Below are positions 47,299-56,081 of a stretch of 64,000 nt of DNA, piece after piece. This DNA is from Kordiimonas laminariae. GTDB taxonomy: Bacteria > Pseudomonadota > Alphaproteobacteria > Sphingomonadales > Kordiimonadaceae. The stretch's first letter is position 1. Each line of letters starts with the position of its first letter. Position numbers and translations under genes: made by a program. Location: positions 1 through 64,000 of the forward strand of contig NZ_JAKQZA010000003.1 of the NCBI RefSeq assembly GCF_023008165.1. The letters are read 5' to 3'. Below the pieces are notes generated by a model. That model was given only the letters and a program-made list of their open reading frames with translations. It was not told the DNA's origin and made no database searches.

Positions 47299-48234
47299 AT
47301 GGCAAAACATTCTTCGACGCAGTGGCAGATAATCAAGCCATCTGATATATTAACCAAGGAAGAAAGCCACCGGATCAGGCAACGGTCTGACGCGTGGGGG
47401 TTCTGGCTGGTCTTTCACTGCTGGGCAATGATTGCCGCAGCCTGGGCGCTGTATCTACTACTCCCTAATCCAATTACATTTTTTGTAATGCTTATCGTTG
47501 TTGGTGGTCGTCAGTTAGGGCTTTCAATCCTTATGCATGAAGGCAGCCACGGCATGCTTTTTAGAACCCGGAACCTAAATGAAAGAATTACCCAGTGGTT
47601 TACAGCCTGGCCTGTGCTGTTAAACGTGCATGGATACCGTATCCGTCATATGGCCCATCACCGTTTTACCCGCACGGAGAAAGATCCTGAGAACTTCCTA
47701 TATACTCCCTTTCCAGTGACTAAGCCAAGTATGGCACGGAAATTCCTACGTGACCTTACAGGTATTGCATTTGTCCGCACTAATGTCGGTCTGTTCCGTT
47801 ATTTCTGGGGAGAAAAGGAAGGCCGCGGAAAACGTTTGTTTGATTTCTATGCAGGCCCAATTTTCATGAATGCAGTAATGTTCGCTGGCTTCTTCCTCGC
47901 AGGCATGCCTGAGCTTTATTTCTTAATGTGGCTATTGCCTCTAGCCACCACATATATGCTGGTGCTTCGGATCAGAAATATTGCCGAACATTGCACCATG
48001 CCTGACCTAGAAGACCCACTTAAAAACAGCCGCACCACGCTCGCAAACATCTTTGAACGCGCGACAGTAGCCCCATACTGGGTTAACTATCATATCGAGC
48101 ATCATGTGCTGCCATTTGTACCCTGCTACCGCCTCAAGGAAGTTCATAAATTGATGCTTGAAAAGGGATATGGGGAGCGCATGGAGATAAAAAAGGGATA
48201 TTGGGACGTGCTTAAGCTGAACGCAGCCTTATAG
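47299..48234 (+). CDS. Membrane fatty acid desaturase-family protein
   Basis: 311 residues, di-iron acyl desaturase fold: HEGSH (80-84), HMAHH (117-121) and HIEHHVLP in the last quarter, with four membrane helices (about 38-58, 60-76, 185-205, 208-225). The arrangement fits the FA_desaturase family rather than the hydroxylase at 23.7 kb. It should introduce double bonds into acyl or carotenoid-like chains using O2. AACGGGAC is the likely ribosome site. Single gene. Confidence 0.9.
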   Translation: MAKHSSTQWQIIKPSDILTKEESHRIRQRSDAWGFWLVFHCWAMIAAAWALYLLLPNPITFFVMLIVVGGRQLGLSILMHEGSHGMLFRTRNLNERITQWFTAWPVLLNVHGYRIRHMAHHRFTRTEKDPENFLYTPFPVTKPSMARKFLRDLTGIAFVRTNVGLFRYFWGEKEGRGKRLFDFYAGPIFMNAVMFAGFFLAGMPELYFLMWLLPLATTYMLVLRIRNIAEHCTMPDLEDPLKNSRTTLANIFERATVAPYWVNYHIEHHVLPFVPCYRLKEVHKLMLEKGYGERMEIKKGYWDVLKLNAAL

Positions 48235-48317
48235 CCTTCTCACATTTTTTCTGTGACTTTTTCCCATTCTGATTTAGGTCATAAAGACAGGGGTTAATCG
48301 GAATGGGGAGGATATCC

Positions 48318-49535
48318 GTGGCTTTTTCTTGGAAAACAGGCGTTAAGGTAGCTATCGCTGGAGCAGTGCTTTATGGGGGCTATGTAGCTGTGAACTTCGG
48401 TTTGGGCTTTTATGAGCTTGCGACTTTTTACGATACGGAAAAGATAACAGAAAACTTCCGGACAAGCTCCGCCAAATTCCCACATTCTGTGATTAAAACC
48501 AGCACGCCATGGGAGTTCAAACGCGCTGAGCAGACTATCCCACAACAGTATGAATATGACGGGAAGACTAAGGATTTAGCCGAATTCCTCGAGATCACGG
48601 GGACAACAGGTCTGCTTGTTGTAAAAGACGACACCATTTTGTTTGAGGAATATTATCAGGGCGAGAAAGATACTGACCGCCATAACATGTTCTCAGTAAC
48701 CAAATCTTTTGTTTCCGCACTTATTGGTATTGCGATCGAAGACGGTCTTATTGAAAGCATCGATGATCCAATCACCAAGTATGTACCGAAACTCAAAGGT
48801 AGTGGTTATGATGGCGTGATCATCAGGGATATTCTAACGATGTCATCCGGTATTCGCTTTACAGAAGATTATGGTGATCTCTCCTCGGACGTAAACCGTA
48901 TGTCTATGGCCATCGCAACTGGCGGGTCACTTGATGATTTTGCAACGAGCCTCATAAGTGAACGCGAACCCGGTACTTTCAATAACTATGTTAGTGTAGA
49001 TACCCATGTTCTCGGCATGATGCTTGTAAATGTCACTGGAAAAACCCTTACAGACTATCTTCAGGAGAAAATCTGGCAGCCAATTGGTATGGAGCATGAA
49101 GGTATTTGGGCCATTGATGGTGAAGGCATGGAAGTGGCTATGGGCGGCATGTCTGTAAGCCTAAGAGATATGGCGCGTCTGGGCAGACTATATCTCCATG
49201 AAGGAAATTGGAACGGGGAACGCATTGTTCCAGCACAGTGGGTGAAAGACAGCGTAACTCCAAGCGCTCCTCATTTGATGGCTGGTTTTAATAACCCCGG
49301 TTCAGATACGCCTTACGGATACGGTTTTCAGTGGTGGACCCCATCAAAACCACGAGGTGATTATATGGCTTCAGGTATTTACCACCAGTTTATATATGTA
49401 GACCCAAGCACAAACATTATCATTGCAAAAACCAGTGCAAACAAAGGCTTCACCAACCCGGAAAACAAAATGCAGAAGGACGAAACTATTACTGCCTTCC
49501 AACAGATTGCCAAGAAGCTTGCAGCCGACGAATAA
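48318..49535 (+). CDS. Serine hydrolase, beta-lactamase class C-like
   Basis: About 405 residues from GTG 48318, which has GGGGAGGA six bases upstream; the ATG at 48303 lies inside that ribosome site. An N-terminal helix (about 10-30) anchors or exports it. The SxxK motif is SVTK in NMFSVTKSF and the Tyr motif is in FNNYVSVDTHVLG. The C-terminal YGFQWWTP and HQFIYVDP are typical of the EstB/class C family. Substrates of such enzymes range from beta-lactams to esters and D-peptides; none is assigned. A terminator follows. Confidence 0.9.
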   Translation: MAFSWKTGVKVAIAGAVLYGGYVAVNFGLGFYELATFYDTEKITENFRTSSAKFPHSVIKTSTPWEFKRAEQTIPQQYEYDGKTKDLAEFLEITGTTGLLVVKDDTILFEEYYQGEKDTDRHNMFSVTKSFVSALIGIAIEDGLIESIDDPITKYVPKLKGSGYDGVIIRDILTMSSGIRFTEDYGDLSSDVNRMSMAIATGGSLDDFATSLISEREPGTFNNYVSVDTHVLGMMLVNVTGKTLTDYLQEKIWQPIGMEHEGIWAIDGEGMEVAMGGMSVSLRDMARLGRLYLHEGNWNGERIVPAQWVKDSVTPSAPHLMAGFNNPGSDTPYGYGFQWWTPSKPRGDYMASGIYHQFIYVDPSTNIIIAKTSANKGFTNPENKMQKDETITAFQQIAKKLAADE

Positions 49536-49555
49536 TCATTCAGACATAGCACACT

Positions 49556-49584
49556 AAAAAAGCTGGCTCAGAGCCTGCTTTTTT
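49556..49584 (+). terminator. Rho-independent terminator after the serine hydrolase
   Basis: AAAAAAGC-T-GGCT pairs with AGCC-T-GCTTTTTT around CAG, ending in a T-run. It lies 20 bp after the stop. Confidence 0.85.
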
Positions 49585-49698
49585 ATTTTCCCAATAGGTT
49601 TGGAAAATTCGCGTTTTTGGGGTAAGGTTCAAATCAAGAGTAAAATAGTATCGTTTTAATCGGGGGTCTCACATTCCTTATTTAGGAGACAAAAACGT

Positions 49699-51612
49699 AT
49701 GCCGGCTCTGTTTTCCAGATTTTCTCTAGCGCCCTGGCAACTCCTTGTTATCTCAATAATTCTACTGGTTTATGCAGTTTCCTACAGCGTATTTAGGCCT
49801 GATATTATTCCACCAGCCTTAGGTGAATTTGCGCTTATTGGTGTCATACTTTGTTCGGCAAGCTTTGCTAACCCCAACATCCCCTATATGGCCGTTGTAA
49901 TACTCACCGCGCTCAACATATCAGGTGTTTTTTACCGTTATGGTCAAGATGTCTCCGGCACTATGCTTTTGACTAACCTTTTAGGTACTGTACCGATGTG
50001 GGCAGCAGCTTATCTGGCACAACAATATAGACGGCTGCAAACAGATGCCCGGTCCTCAAGCAGCCGCCTTCAAGCTGTTTGGGATACTGTCGTAGACGGC
50101 ATGATCTTAATCGATAACCGAGGTATCATTAATGCAGCCAATCCAGCATCAGAGGAATTATTTGGTTATCAATCATCAGAGATGATTGGACAGAATGTTA
50201 AAATGCTGATGCCTGCCCCCTATAAGAAAGAACACGACGGTTATATTCAGTCCTACGTTGAAACTTCCAAAGCCAAAATCATTGGTATTGGCCGTGAAGT
50301 TCAAGGGCAGCGTAAAGATGGCTCAATCTTCCCTCTATATTTAGCGGTAAGCGAGACCAAATTGGGCGGGGAACTCTATTTCACTGGTATTGTAAGAGAC
50401 CTGACAGAACAAACCGAAGCCCAAAACAATCTGCTAGAAGCCAAGGAGGACGCTGAACGCGCTAATAAAGCGAAAACCGAATTCCTATCTTCCATGAGCC
50501 ACGAACTACGCACCCCTCTCAATGCTGTGCTTGGTTTTGCCCAGCTCCTGCAGATGGATAACAACAACCCACTGAATAAACAGCAACGTGAATCCTTGCG
50601 GCTTATTCTGAGAAGCGGTGATCATCTACTTGCCCTTATCAACGATGTGCTGGATTTATCCAAAATTGAAAATGGCGCTATTGATATTGTGCTAGGAGAT
50701 ACAAATAGCTCCGAAGTTATCGCTTCCTGCAAGGAGCTTATTGCTCCGCTTGCGGAAAAATATGAGATTGATGTGAAATTAGATTTCACCGCCCATGAAG
50801 ATTACATCATTACAGCAGATAAGATGCGTCTTCGTCAGGTTCTTCTAAACCTTGTTAGCAATGCGGTTAAATACAACAAACCAAAAGGTTCAGTTCGCAT
50901 CAAATGTGAAAAAGTCGAAAAAAATCTGAGAATACTTATAGAAGATACAGGCATTGGAATACCGGCAGATCAAGCCGATACAATCTTTACCCCCTTCACC
51001 CGGTTGGGTCACGAAAATACCATTGTTGAAGGTACAGGTATCGGACTATCTATTTCACAAACGCTGATGCATATGATGAATGGTTCTATCGATTTCAAAA
51101 GCTCACCTACCGGTACAAGCTTCTGGATTGAAATCCCTTTTAGTGAAACACAATCTAACTACCAGTACACTCATGAAGAAAAACAGCAGTACAGTGCAGT
51201 CTCCAGAAACACCCGCGCAAAACTATTGTATATTGAAGACAACCCTTCAAACATTTTACTTTTGGAACACTTGTTACTGAATGTAGATAGCGTGGAAATG
51301 GAAAGTTGCCCTACCGCAGAACTGGGTATCGAACTAGCAAAAAGAAAAGGCTATGATCTAATTCTCATGGACCTGAACTTACCCGGGATGAGTGGCCTTG
51401 AAGCTTTCTCCATTCTACAAAAAGACCCCCGCACGATTAATGTTCCCATTGTTGCAATCACTGCAGATGTAACCACTGCCACACAAGATAAGGTAAAGGA
51501 ACTCGGCTTTCGGGATTATCTCTCAAAACCCCTTGATGTATTGGCTGCACTCGACACCATCCAATCGCATTTAATCAGCAGCATTGAAGAGCGTTCGCAA
51601 CCACCGCACTAA
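49699..51612 (+). CDS. FixL-like haem-PAS hybrid histidine kinase
   Basis: 637 residues. Membrane segments at about 13-31, 42-55, 61-78 and 86-107 precede a PAS domain (about 120-235) that follows Bradyrhizobium FixL closely: FGYQSSEMIGQNVKMLMP, then H179 in KKEHDGYIQSY at the haem-ligand position (FixL H200) and R199 in IIGIGREVQG at FixL R220, with no gap between them. Then HisKA with H268 in SMSHELRTPLN, an HATPase domain, and a receiver with Asp in LILMDLNLPGMSG and Lys in LSKPLD. So it should sense O2, or NO/CO, through haem. No fixJ is adjacent. The ligand class is a strong prediction by residue match; the output is unknown. Confidence 0.92.
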   Translation: MPALFSRFSLAPWQLLVISIILLVYAVSYSVFRPDIIPPALGEFALIGVILCSASFANPNIPYMAVVILTALNISGVFYRYGQDVSGTMLLTNLLGTVPMWAAAYLAQQYRRLQTDARSSSSRLQAVWDTVVDGMILIDNRGIINAANPASEELFGYQSSEMIGQNVKMLMPAPYKKEHDGYIQSYVETSKAKIIGIGREVQGQRKDGSIFPLYLAVSETKLGGELYFTGIVRDLTEQTEAQNNLLEAKEDAERANKAKTEFLSSMSHELRTPLNAVLGFAQLLQMDNNNPLNKQQRESLRLILRSGDHLLALINDVLDLSKIENGAIDIVLGDTNSSEVIASCKELIAPLAEKYEIDVKLDFTAHEDYIITADKMRLRQVLLNLVSNAVKYNKPKGSVRIKCEKVEKNLRILIEDTGIGIPADQADTIFTPFTRLGHENTIVEGTGIGLSISQTLMHMMNGSIDFKSSPTGTSFWIEIPFSETQSNYQYTHEEKQQYSAVSRNTRAKLLYIEDNPSNILLLEHLLLNVDSVEMESCPTAELGIELAKRKGYDLILMDLNLPGMSGLEAFSILQKDPRTINVPIVAITADVTTATQDKVKELGFRDYLSKPLDVLAALDTIQSHLISSIEERSQPPH

Positions 51613-51703
51613 GGCTTCTTTACTTTATTTTGGAACTCCGCAATTACTGTCAGGAAGTTGCGGCCATATGCTTGCATCTTAGCCTCACCAAAGAAAAGGA
51701 AGC

Positions 51704-52579
51704 ATGATGCAAACAGAAACACAAAAACGGCTTAAACGAGTAATCGATCATATAGACGATCATTTGGATACATCGCTATCCGTTACTCAGTTGAGCCAAG
51801 TAGCCTGTTTTTCAATGTATCATTTTCACCGCGCTTTTGCTGAACATGCCAACATAAACATTGGCAACTATGTTCAACTTCTAAAGCTTAAACGAGCTTC
51901 CTACCAGTTAGCTTTTCGCAAAGAACTCCAAATAACGGAAATCGCTTTTGATGCGGGCTATGAAAATTCTGAGTCCTTTTCACGGGCATTCAAGAAAGTA
52001 TTTCAACAACCTCCTTCTCTTTTTCGGAAAACACCTGACTGGTGCTTTTGGTACGAGCAACTTAAACCCATTAGCGAGGCTAGAAGTTTAATTATGTCCC
52101 AATCACCTTCAACAACCGATCTCACTTTCATTGATTTCCCTGAAACAAAAATTGCAGTGCTGGAACACAGAGGCAACCCCAATACAATTCTCAGTTCTGT
52201 ACAGACATTCATCGCATGGCGCAAAGGGGTAGGGCTATCACCACAAATTAGCGAAACCTATAACATCGTTTATGATGACCCTTTCCTAACCACACCCACC
52301 GACTTCCGGTTTGACATATGCGCATCCACCACGCATGACGTAGCTGAAAATTCATATGGTGTTGTAACCAAAACCATCCCCGCAAACCGCTGTGCCGTGC
52401 TCAGGCATATTGGGCGCGATGAAACTATAGGGGAAACTTGTTCCAATCTGTTTGAGAACTTGTTGATAGATGCTAATGAAACACTTGGAGATTTTCCGAT
52501 GTTTTTCCATAGGGTTACTCTATTCCCGGATGTGTCCGAACGCGAAATGATCACTGATATATATGTACCGCTGAAATAA
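51704..52579 (+). CDS. AraC-family regulator with GyrI-like effector domain
   Basis: 291 residues. The N-terminal part holds two helix-turn-helix motifs (LSVTQLSQVACFSMYHFHRAF and ITEIAFDAGYENSESFSRAF) as in Rob/MarA-like proteins, and the second half is a GyrI-like small-molecule domain with FPETKIAVLEHRG and CAVLRHIGRDETIGE. Such regulators respond to lipophilic drugs or bile-like compounds. Single gene, 91 bp after the FixL-like kinase; a functional link is not shown. Confidence 0.9.
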   Translation: MMQTETQKRLKRVIDHIDDHLDTSLSVTQLSQVACFSMYHFHRAFAEHANINIGNYVQLLKLKRASYQLAFRKELQITEIAFDAGYENSESFSRAFKKVFQQPPSLFRKTPDWCFWYEQLKPISEARSLIMSQSPSTTDLTFIDFPETKIAVLEHRGNPNTILSSVQTFIAWRKGVGLSPQISETYNIVYDDPFLTTPTDFRFDICASTTHDVAENSYGVVTKTIPANRCAVLRHIGRDETIGETCSNLFENLLIDANETLGDFPMFFHRVTLFPDVSEREMITDIYVPLK

Positions 52580-52710
52580 CCTGCCCACGACAGCAGGAAG
52601 GCCTGTGCGAAACATCCATAGCGCAGGCCTATAAAAAACATCTTGATTCTGTAGTTGCTACAGATTTTATTATCCATAGCGTTTCAATTATACTGCAACC
52701 GGAGACGCAT

Positions 52711-53307
52711 ATGTTCACTGCAGAATTCATCGTATTATGGGGGCCCGTTGCTCTGATAAACATTGCCCTGATTTGGGGGTTTTCTCGTATCCTGTTCCTT
52801 TCCAGAAAAGAGAGCGTGTCGGTGCTCTCTGTACTTTCAAAAAAGAAAACACTTTCTGAAAGCATGGCATCAGCCGTCGCAATTGTGTTGGATGGCTATC
52901 TGCTCATACGGCCTTTCATTCCAAAGCTGGATCAGCTGGTTTATAGTTTTACCCATCCATTTTCTGTATTTGGAGTTGCGCTTATGGCGCTCGGTATTGG
53001 CATCGCTATCTTGAGCCAAATTGATATGGGTAAAAGCTGGCGTATCGGTATTCCCGAAAATAAAGAAGATAGCCAGAACCTTATTACTGGCGGGCTTTAC
53101 AGCTACAGCCGCAACCCAATTTATGTAGGCATTATGATTTTCGTGATCGGCGCAACGCTAGCTGTATCAGGGCCTATTACGATTTTCTCCATGTTAGCTA
53201 CCGCTATCCTCATTGGAAAAATCATCGAAGATGAAGAGGCCTTCATGCGCCAATCATTCGGTGAGGAATATGATTGTTACTGCAAGCGTGTACGTCGCTG
53301 GCTTTAG
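52711..53307 (+). CDS. Isoprenylcysteine carboxyl methyltransferase-family protein (2)
   Basis: 198-residue membrane protein, four to five hydrophobic segments, with LITGGLYSYSRNPIYVG and the end FGEEYDCYCKRVRRWL. These match the family core also seen at 12885-13337 but the protein has an extra N-terminal pair of helices. Likely S-adenosylmethionine-dependent; substrate unknown. GGAGACGC precedes the ATG. Confidence 0.85.
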   Translation: MFTAEFIVLWGPVALINIALIWGFSRILFLSRKESVSVLSVLSKKKTLSESMASAVAIVLDGYLLIRPFIPKLDQLVYSFTHPFSVFGVALMALGIGIAILSQIDMGKSWRIGIPENKEDSQNLITGGLYSYSRNPIYVGIMIFVIGATLAVSGPITIFSMLATAILIGKIIEDEEAFMRQSFGEEYDCYCKRVRRWL

Positions 53308-53316
53308 GTATAAAAA

Positions 53317-53344
53317 TAGCCGGCTCTATAAAATAGGCCGGCTA
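53317..53344. terminator. Bidirectional terminator
   Basis: TAGCCGGC and GCCGGCTA pair around a 12-base loop. On the minus strand TTTTTA follows. It lies between the converging methyltransferase-like and lipoprotein genes. Confidence 0.75.
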
Positions 53345-53367
53345 CATTTGTTTAGCTTCTTGAGGGT

Positions 53368-53616
53368 CTAACCTTCTTCAGCGTCAACCGAACGGCAACC
53401 ATATGTAAGGCCGCCACCTTGTGCACGGTTATCTTCCACAAAGATTTGCATCTCTGTCGGGCAGCTGAACTCATCACGATCACCAGATGGTAGTGTTACT
53501 GTCAGGTAATTGTTGTGATGATCATCGTAGCGGCCGTTACCGCCTTCGATAGATACAGCACAAGCGCCAAGTGAAAGCACAGCAATAGTTACAAATGTAG
53601 CGTTAAGTAGTTTCAT
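53368..53616 (-). CDS. Small lipoprotein, function unknown
   Basis: 82 residues with a lipoprotein signal: lipobox LSLGAC, acylated Cys at residue 19. The mature part is 64 residues, rich in Gly/Asp/His near its start, with two more Cys (about 52 and 74) that may form a disulfide. AGGAGAC precedes the ATG. No family recognised. It lies 91 bp after the TonB receptor stop and has its own terminator. Confidence 0.7.
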   Translation of the reverse strand: MKLLNATFVTIAVLSLGACAVSIEGGNGRYDDHHNNYLTVTLPSGDRDEFSCPTEMQIFVEDNRAQGGGLTYGCRSVDAEEG

Positions 53617-53707
53617 GGGTCGTCTCCTGTCGCATATGTTTTATTGGTGCTTATGCACCTTAGTTATAAAGCGATCAGTAACCCGATTTCCCACTTAACG
53701 CAAGTAG

Positions 53708-55756
53708 CTAAAACGTTACCTCAAGGCCCACCTGCCAGAAACGTCGCTGAGCGATGGTTTCAAGGCCTGTTGCTGAAAGTGCTGAAATTACCTCAGCATC
53801 AAACAAGTTCTCAATATTAGCGAAAGCGGTAATCCCTTCTTTCACTTCAAACCTTGCCGCAGCATTCACTGTGAAGATATCATCAAGCCTGCGTTCATTC
53901 AGATCATCGTCGAACTGACCAGAACGATAAAGGCCTTCAACCTTCAACCAAGCCCCTTGCCAGCGCTTTTCCGCACTTAGTGTGAAACTATGTTTTGGTG
54001 TTTGAACTGGCCGTAAGCCTTCAAGTTCTGGCCGCACATCAAAATCACTAATCCGGCTATCAGCGAACAGATAAGCTACCCCAAAACTTAAGCCATTCTG
54101 AAGCCCAAGAGACGCATCAAATTCAATACCATCAGTGATACTTTCATCAATGTTTGCACGTTGGCGAAGCACGCCACCGTTTGGCACAAATCCACCAAGA
54201 GGGAAGAAACCAGGGCCAAAGCCTACGGTGATATTCCCTACACCATCCTTCAGCCAGTTGCGGAAGAAAGTGATGTTGGCCTCAACATTATTGAGCGGTT
54301 GATATTCGAAGCCAATCTCAACACCGTAAAGTGTTTCTGCCTCAAGGTTTGGGTTAGCTTCTGTGATATCATTGCCCACTCGGAACGGACGATAATATTC
54401 ATTCAGCGTTGGAAGGCGCCAGCTTTTATAGGCTGCACCTTTAATATCAATAGCACCAGTGATACGGCGTTCAGCCCCGATGCGGCCAGACCATATCCAA
54501 TCGCTCTGGTTTTCAATCGCATCATTTCTAACCTCAGAGCTATCTTCAAGGTTGGTTTCAACTCGCTCCCCGTTATAGGTTTTATAGCGGTCAACCCTCA
54601 CGGAGCCACTGAATGATCCCCAAGTTTCATCTGCCTGATAATCTGCGTATGCACCAACAATCCACTGATCCCCACCTGCACGGCGAACACGGGTAAAGCC
54701 CGCTCCAAGATTGCGGAAACGTTCATTGGTTTCACCGCTGTTCCTGCGGCCATCAACACCCGCTTCAAAACCATTCCACTGAACACGGGCAAGGAAACCT
54801 GCGCCCCATCCTGGGATATCAAATTGATCAAGCACCGGGCGTGCTACTGTACGTTCATCGCGTGCTGCTACAAAGACATTATTAAACTGGCGGTCACGGT
54901 AATAACTGGTCAGCTCATAGAGTGCGCCAGAAGCGGCTTCATGAAGCACGCGAAGAGAGGCATCCACTGCTTCTGTTTCGTTAAGACCTTCTTCAAAACC
55001 ATTTTCCCGTTCTTCACGGTAATAACGTACGGTTGGGAAAATCGTTGTACTATCGCTCAGAGCGTAACGAGCTTTGATAGACGCAGATGTTGCTTCACTC
55101 GCTGCCCTTGTATCAATAGGGCCGCGCTGCTCTTCGTTCAAAAGGAAAAAGCCATCGCTTTCAAAATGCCCTGCTGTGACGGTTACATACCCTTTTTCAC
55201 CAACCAGAGACAATCCGCCACTAAGGTCATAGCTATCAAAGGCACCAAAAGATGCTGAGGCAAAGCCGCCGCTTTCCTCAGGTACATCAGAAATAATATC
55301 AACCCGGCCTACAAGCGCCTGCGCACCACCTGAACCAGCCGAACCGCCTTTTTGAACACGGAGTTCCTTGATCGCCTGTTTAGGCAAACCGCTCCAATAT
55401 ACCCAACCACCAAACGGATCAGTGATAGGCACACCGTCATACGTTACAAGCACACGGCCAGCCCCGTTTGCGCCAACACCGCGCATATTGAGGCCCTGAA
55501 TAGTTGGGTGAGCGCTTAAGCTGTTCGCGCGTCTGAAAAGGCCAACGCCCGGCACTTCAGATAAGAGGCTATCAATTCTAAGCGCAACACTATCCTCTAC
55601 ATCAATTGTCGTAACGCTCTGCCCTACAGCTTTAACTTTAAGGCGTTCGGCAGTGACATCGATTTCTTCAGGAAGGCTATCAGCGCTGTTTGCGGCGAGA
55701 CTGAACGTCAGTAGAGCTAACGGAGCCGCCATCGTTTTCAAAGTTGGTACGTACAT
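53708..55756 (-). CDS. TonB-dependent outer-membrane receptor
   Basis: 682 residues with a signal peptide, TonB-box-like EIDVTAER at about 31-38, a plug (about 45-160, NMRGVGANGAGRVLVTYDGVPI) and a 22-strand-type barrel ending in Phe (GLEVTF). The ATG at 55756 lies inside the cytochrome gene (77-bp overlap); ATG 55732 would shorten the overlap and give a cleaner signal peptide. It is the third gene of the PQQ-dehydrogenase/cytochrome unit, so a likely cargo is PQQ, as for the E. coli receptor PqqU, or the enzyme's sugar substrate. Confidence 0.93.
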   Translation of the reverse strand: MYVPTLKTMAAPLALLTFSLAANSADSLPEEIDVTAERLKVKAVGQSVTTIDVEDSVALRIDSLLSEVPGVGLFRRANSLSAHPTIQGLNMRGVGANGAGRVLVTYDGVPITDPFGGWVYWSGLPKQAIKELRVQKGGSAGSGGAQALVGRVDIISDVPEESGGFASASFGAFDSYDLSGGLSLVGEKGYVTVTAGHFESDGFFLLNEEQRGPIDTRAASEATSASIKARYALSDSTTIFPTVRYYREERENGFEEGLNETEAVDASLRVLHEAASGALYELTSYYRDRQFNNVFVAARDERTVARPVLDQFDIPGWGAGFLARVQWNGFEAGVDGRRNSGETNERFRNLGAGFTRVRRAGGDQWIVGAYADYQADETWGSFSGSVRVDRYKTYNGERVETNLEDSSEVRNDAIENQSDWIWSGRIGAERRITGAIDIKGAAYKSWRLPTLNEYYRPFRVGNDITEANPNLEAETLYGVEIGFEYQPLNNVEANITFFRNWLKDGVGNITVGFGPGFFPLGGFVPNGGVLRQRANIDESITDGIEFDASLGLQNGLSFGVAYLFADSRISDFDVRPELEGLRPVQTPKHSFTLSAEKRWQGAWLKVEGLYRSGQFDDDLNERRLDDIFTVNAAARFEVKEGITAFANIENLFDAEVISALSATGLETIAQRRFWQVGLEVTF

Positions 55757-56081
55757 AGGATGCGATTAATGCAATTTCTTCATCGGTTAAAAAATCAAAA
55801 CCCGGCATTTCGTTGCCGTAGTCGCTGGTGCCCGGCTCAACAGCTGCGCTACCCAAAAGGATCATATCGATTACACCGCCCTTGGGGCCATTTGCGCGCT
55901 CGCTACCAATCAGTTCAGGCTGCAAGAACATAACGCCGCTGCCATCAATTTGGTGGCATGTGCCACAATTAGCTTCATAAAGCGATTTACCAGTTACCTT
56001 CACGTCAGCCTCTTGAGCTGCCGCCATAGAGAAAGCCCCCACCAAAATGATGAGGGCTGATAGAATACTAATTTGCTTCAT
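55680..56081 (-). CDS. Periplasmic cytochrome c
   Basis: 133 residues, signal peptide 1-22. One class I haem site CGTCH (39-43) with axial M92 in GNEMPGFDF. The C-terminal Arg/Lys-rich tail (SRRKQR) reaches into the overlap with the receptor gene. It overlaps the dehydrogenase gene upstream by 14 bp. Its likely job is to take electrons from the PQQ enzyme and pass them to the respiratory chain. Confidence 0.93.
   Translation of the reverse strand: MKQISILSALIILVGAFSMAAAQEADVKVTGKSLYEANCGTCHQIDGSGVMFLQPELIGSERANGPKGGVIDMILLGSAAVEPGTSDYGNEMPGFDFLTDEEIALIASYVRTNFENDGGSVSSTDVQSRRKQR

Noticed and set aside
48303-48317. ATG 48303 as start of the serine hydrolase
   Set aside because: It precedes and would overlap the GGGGAGGA ribosome site of GTG 48318, which gives a normal spacing.
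52599-52630. AGGCCTGTGC/GCGCAGGCCT hairpin after the AraC/GyrI gene as a terminator
   Set aside because: The stem is good but the following bases are ATAAAAAACA, so there is no T-run in either direction; it was not listed as a feature.
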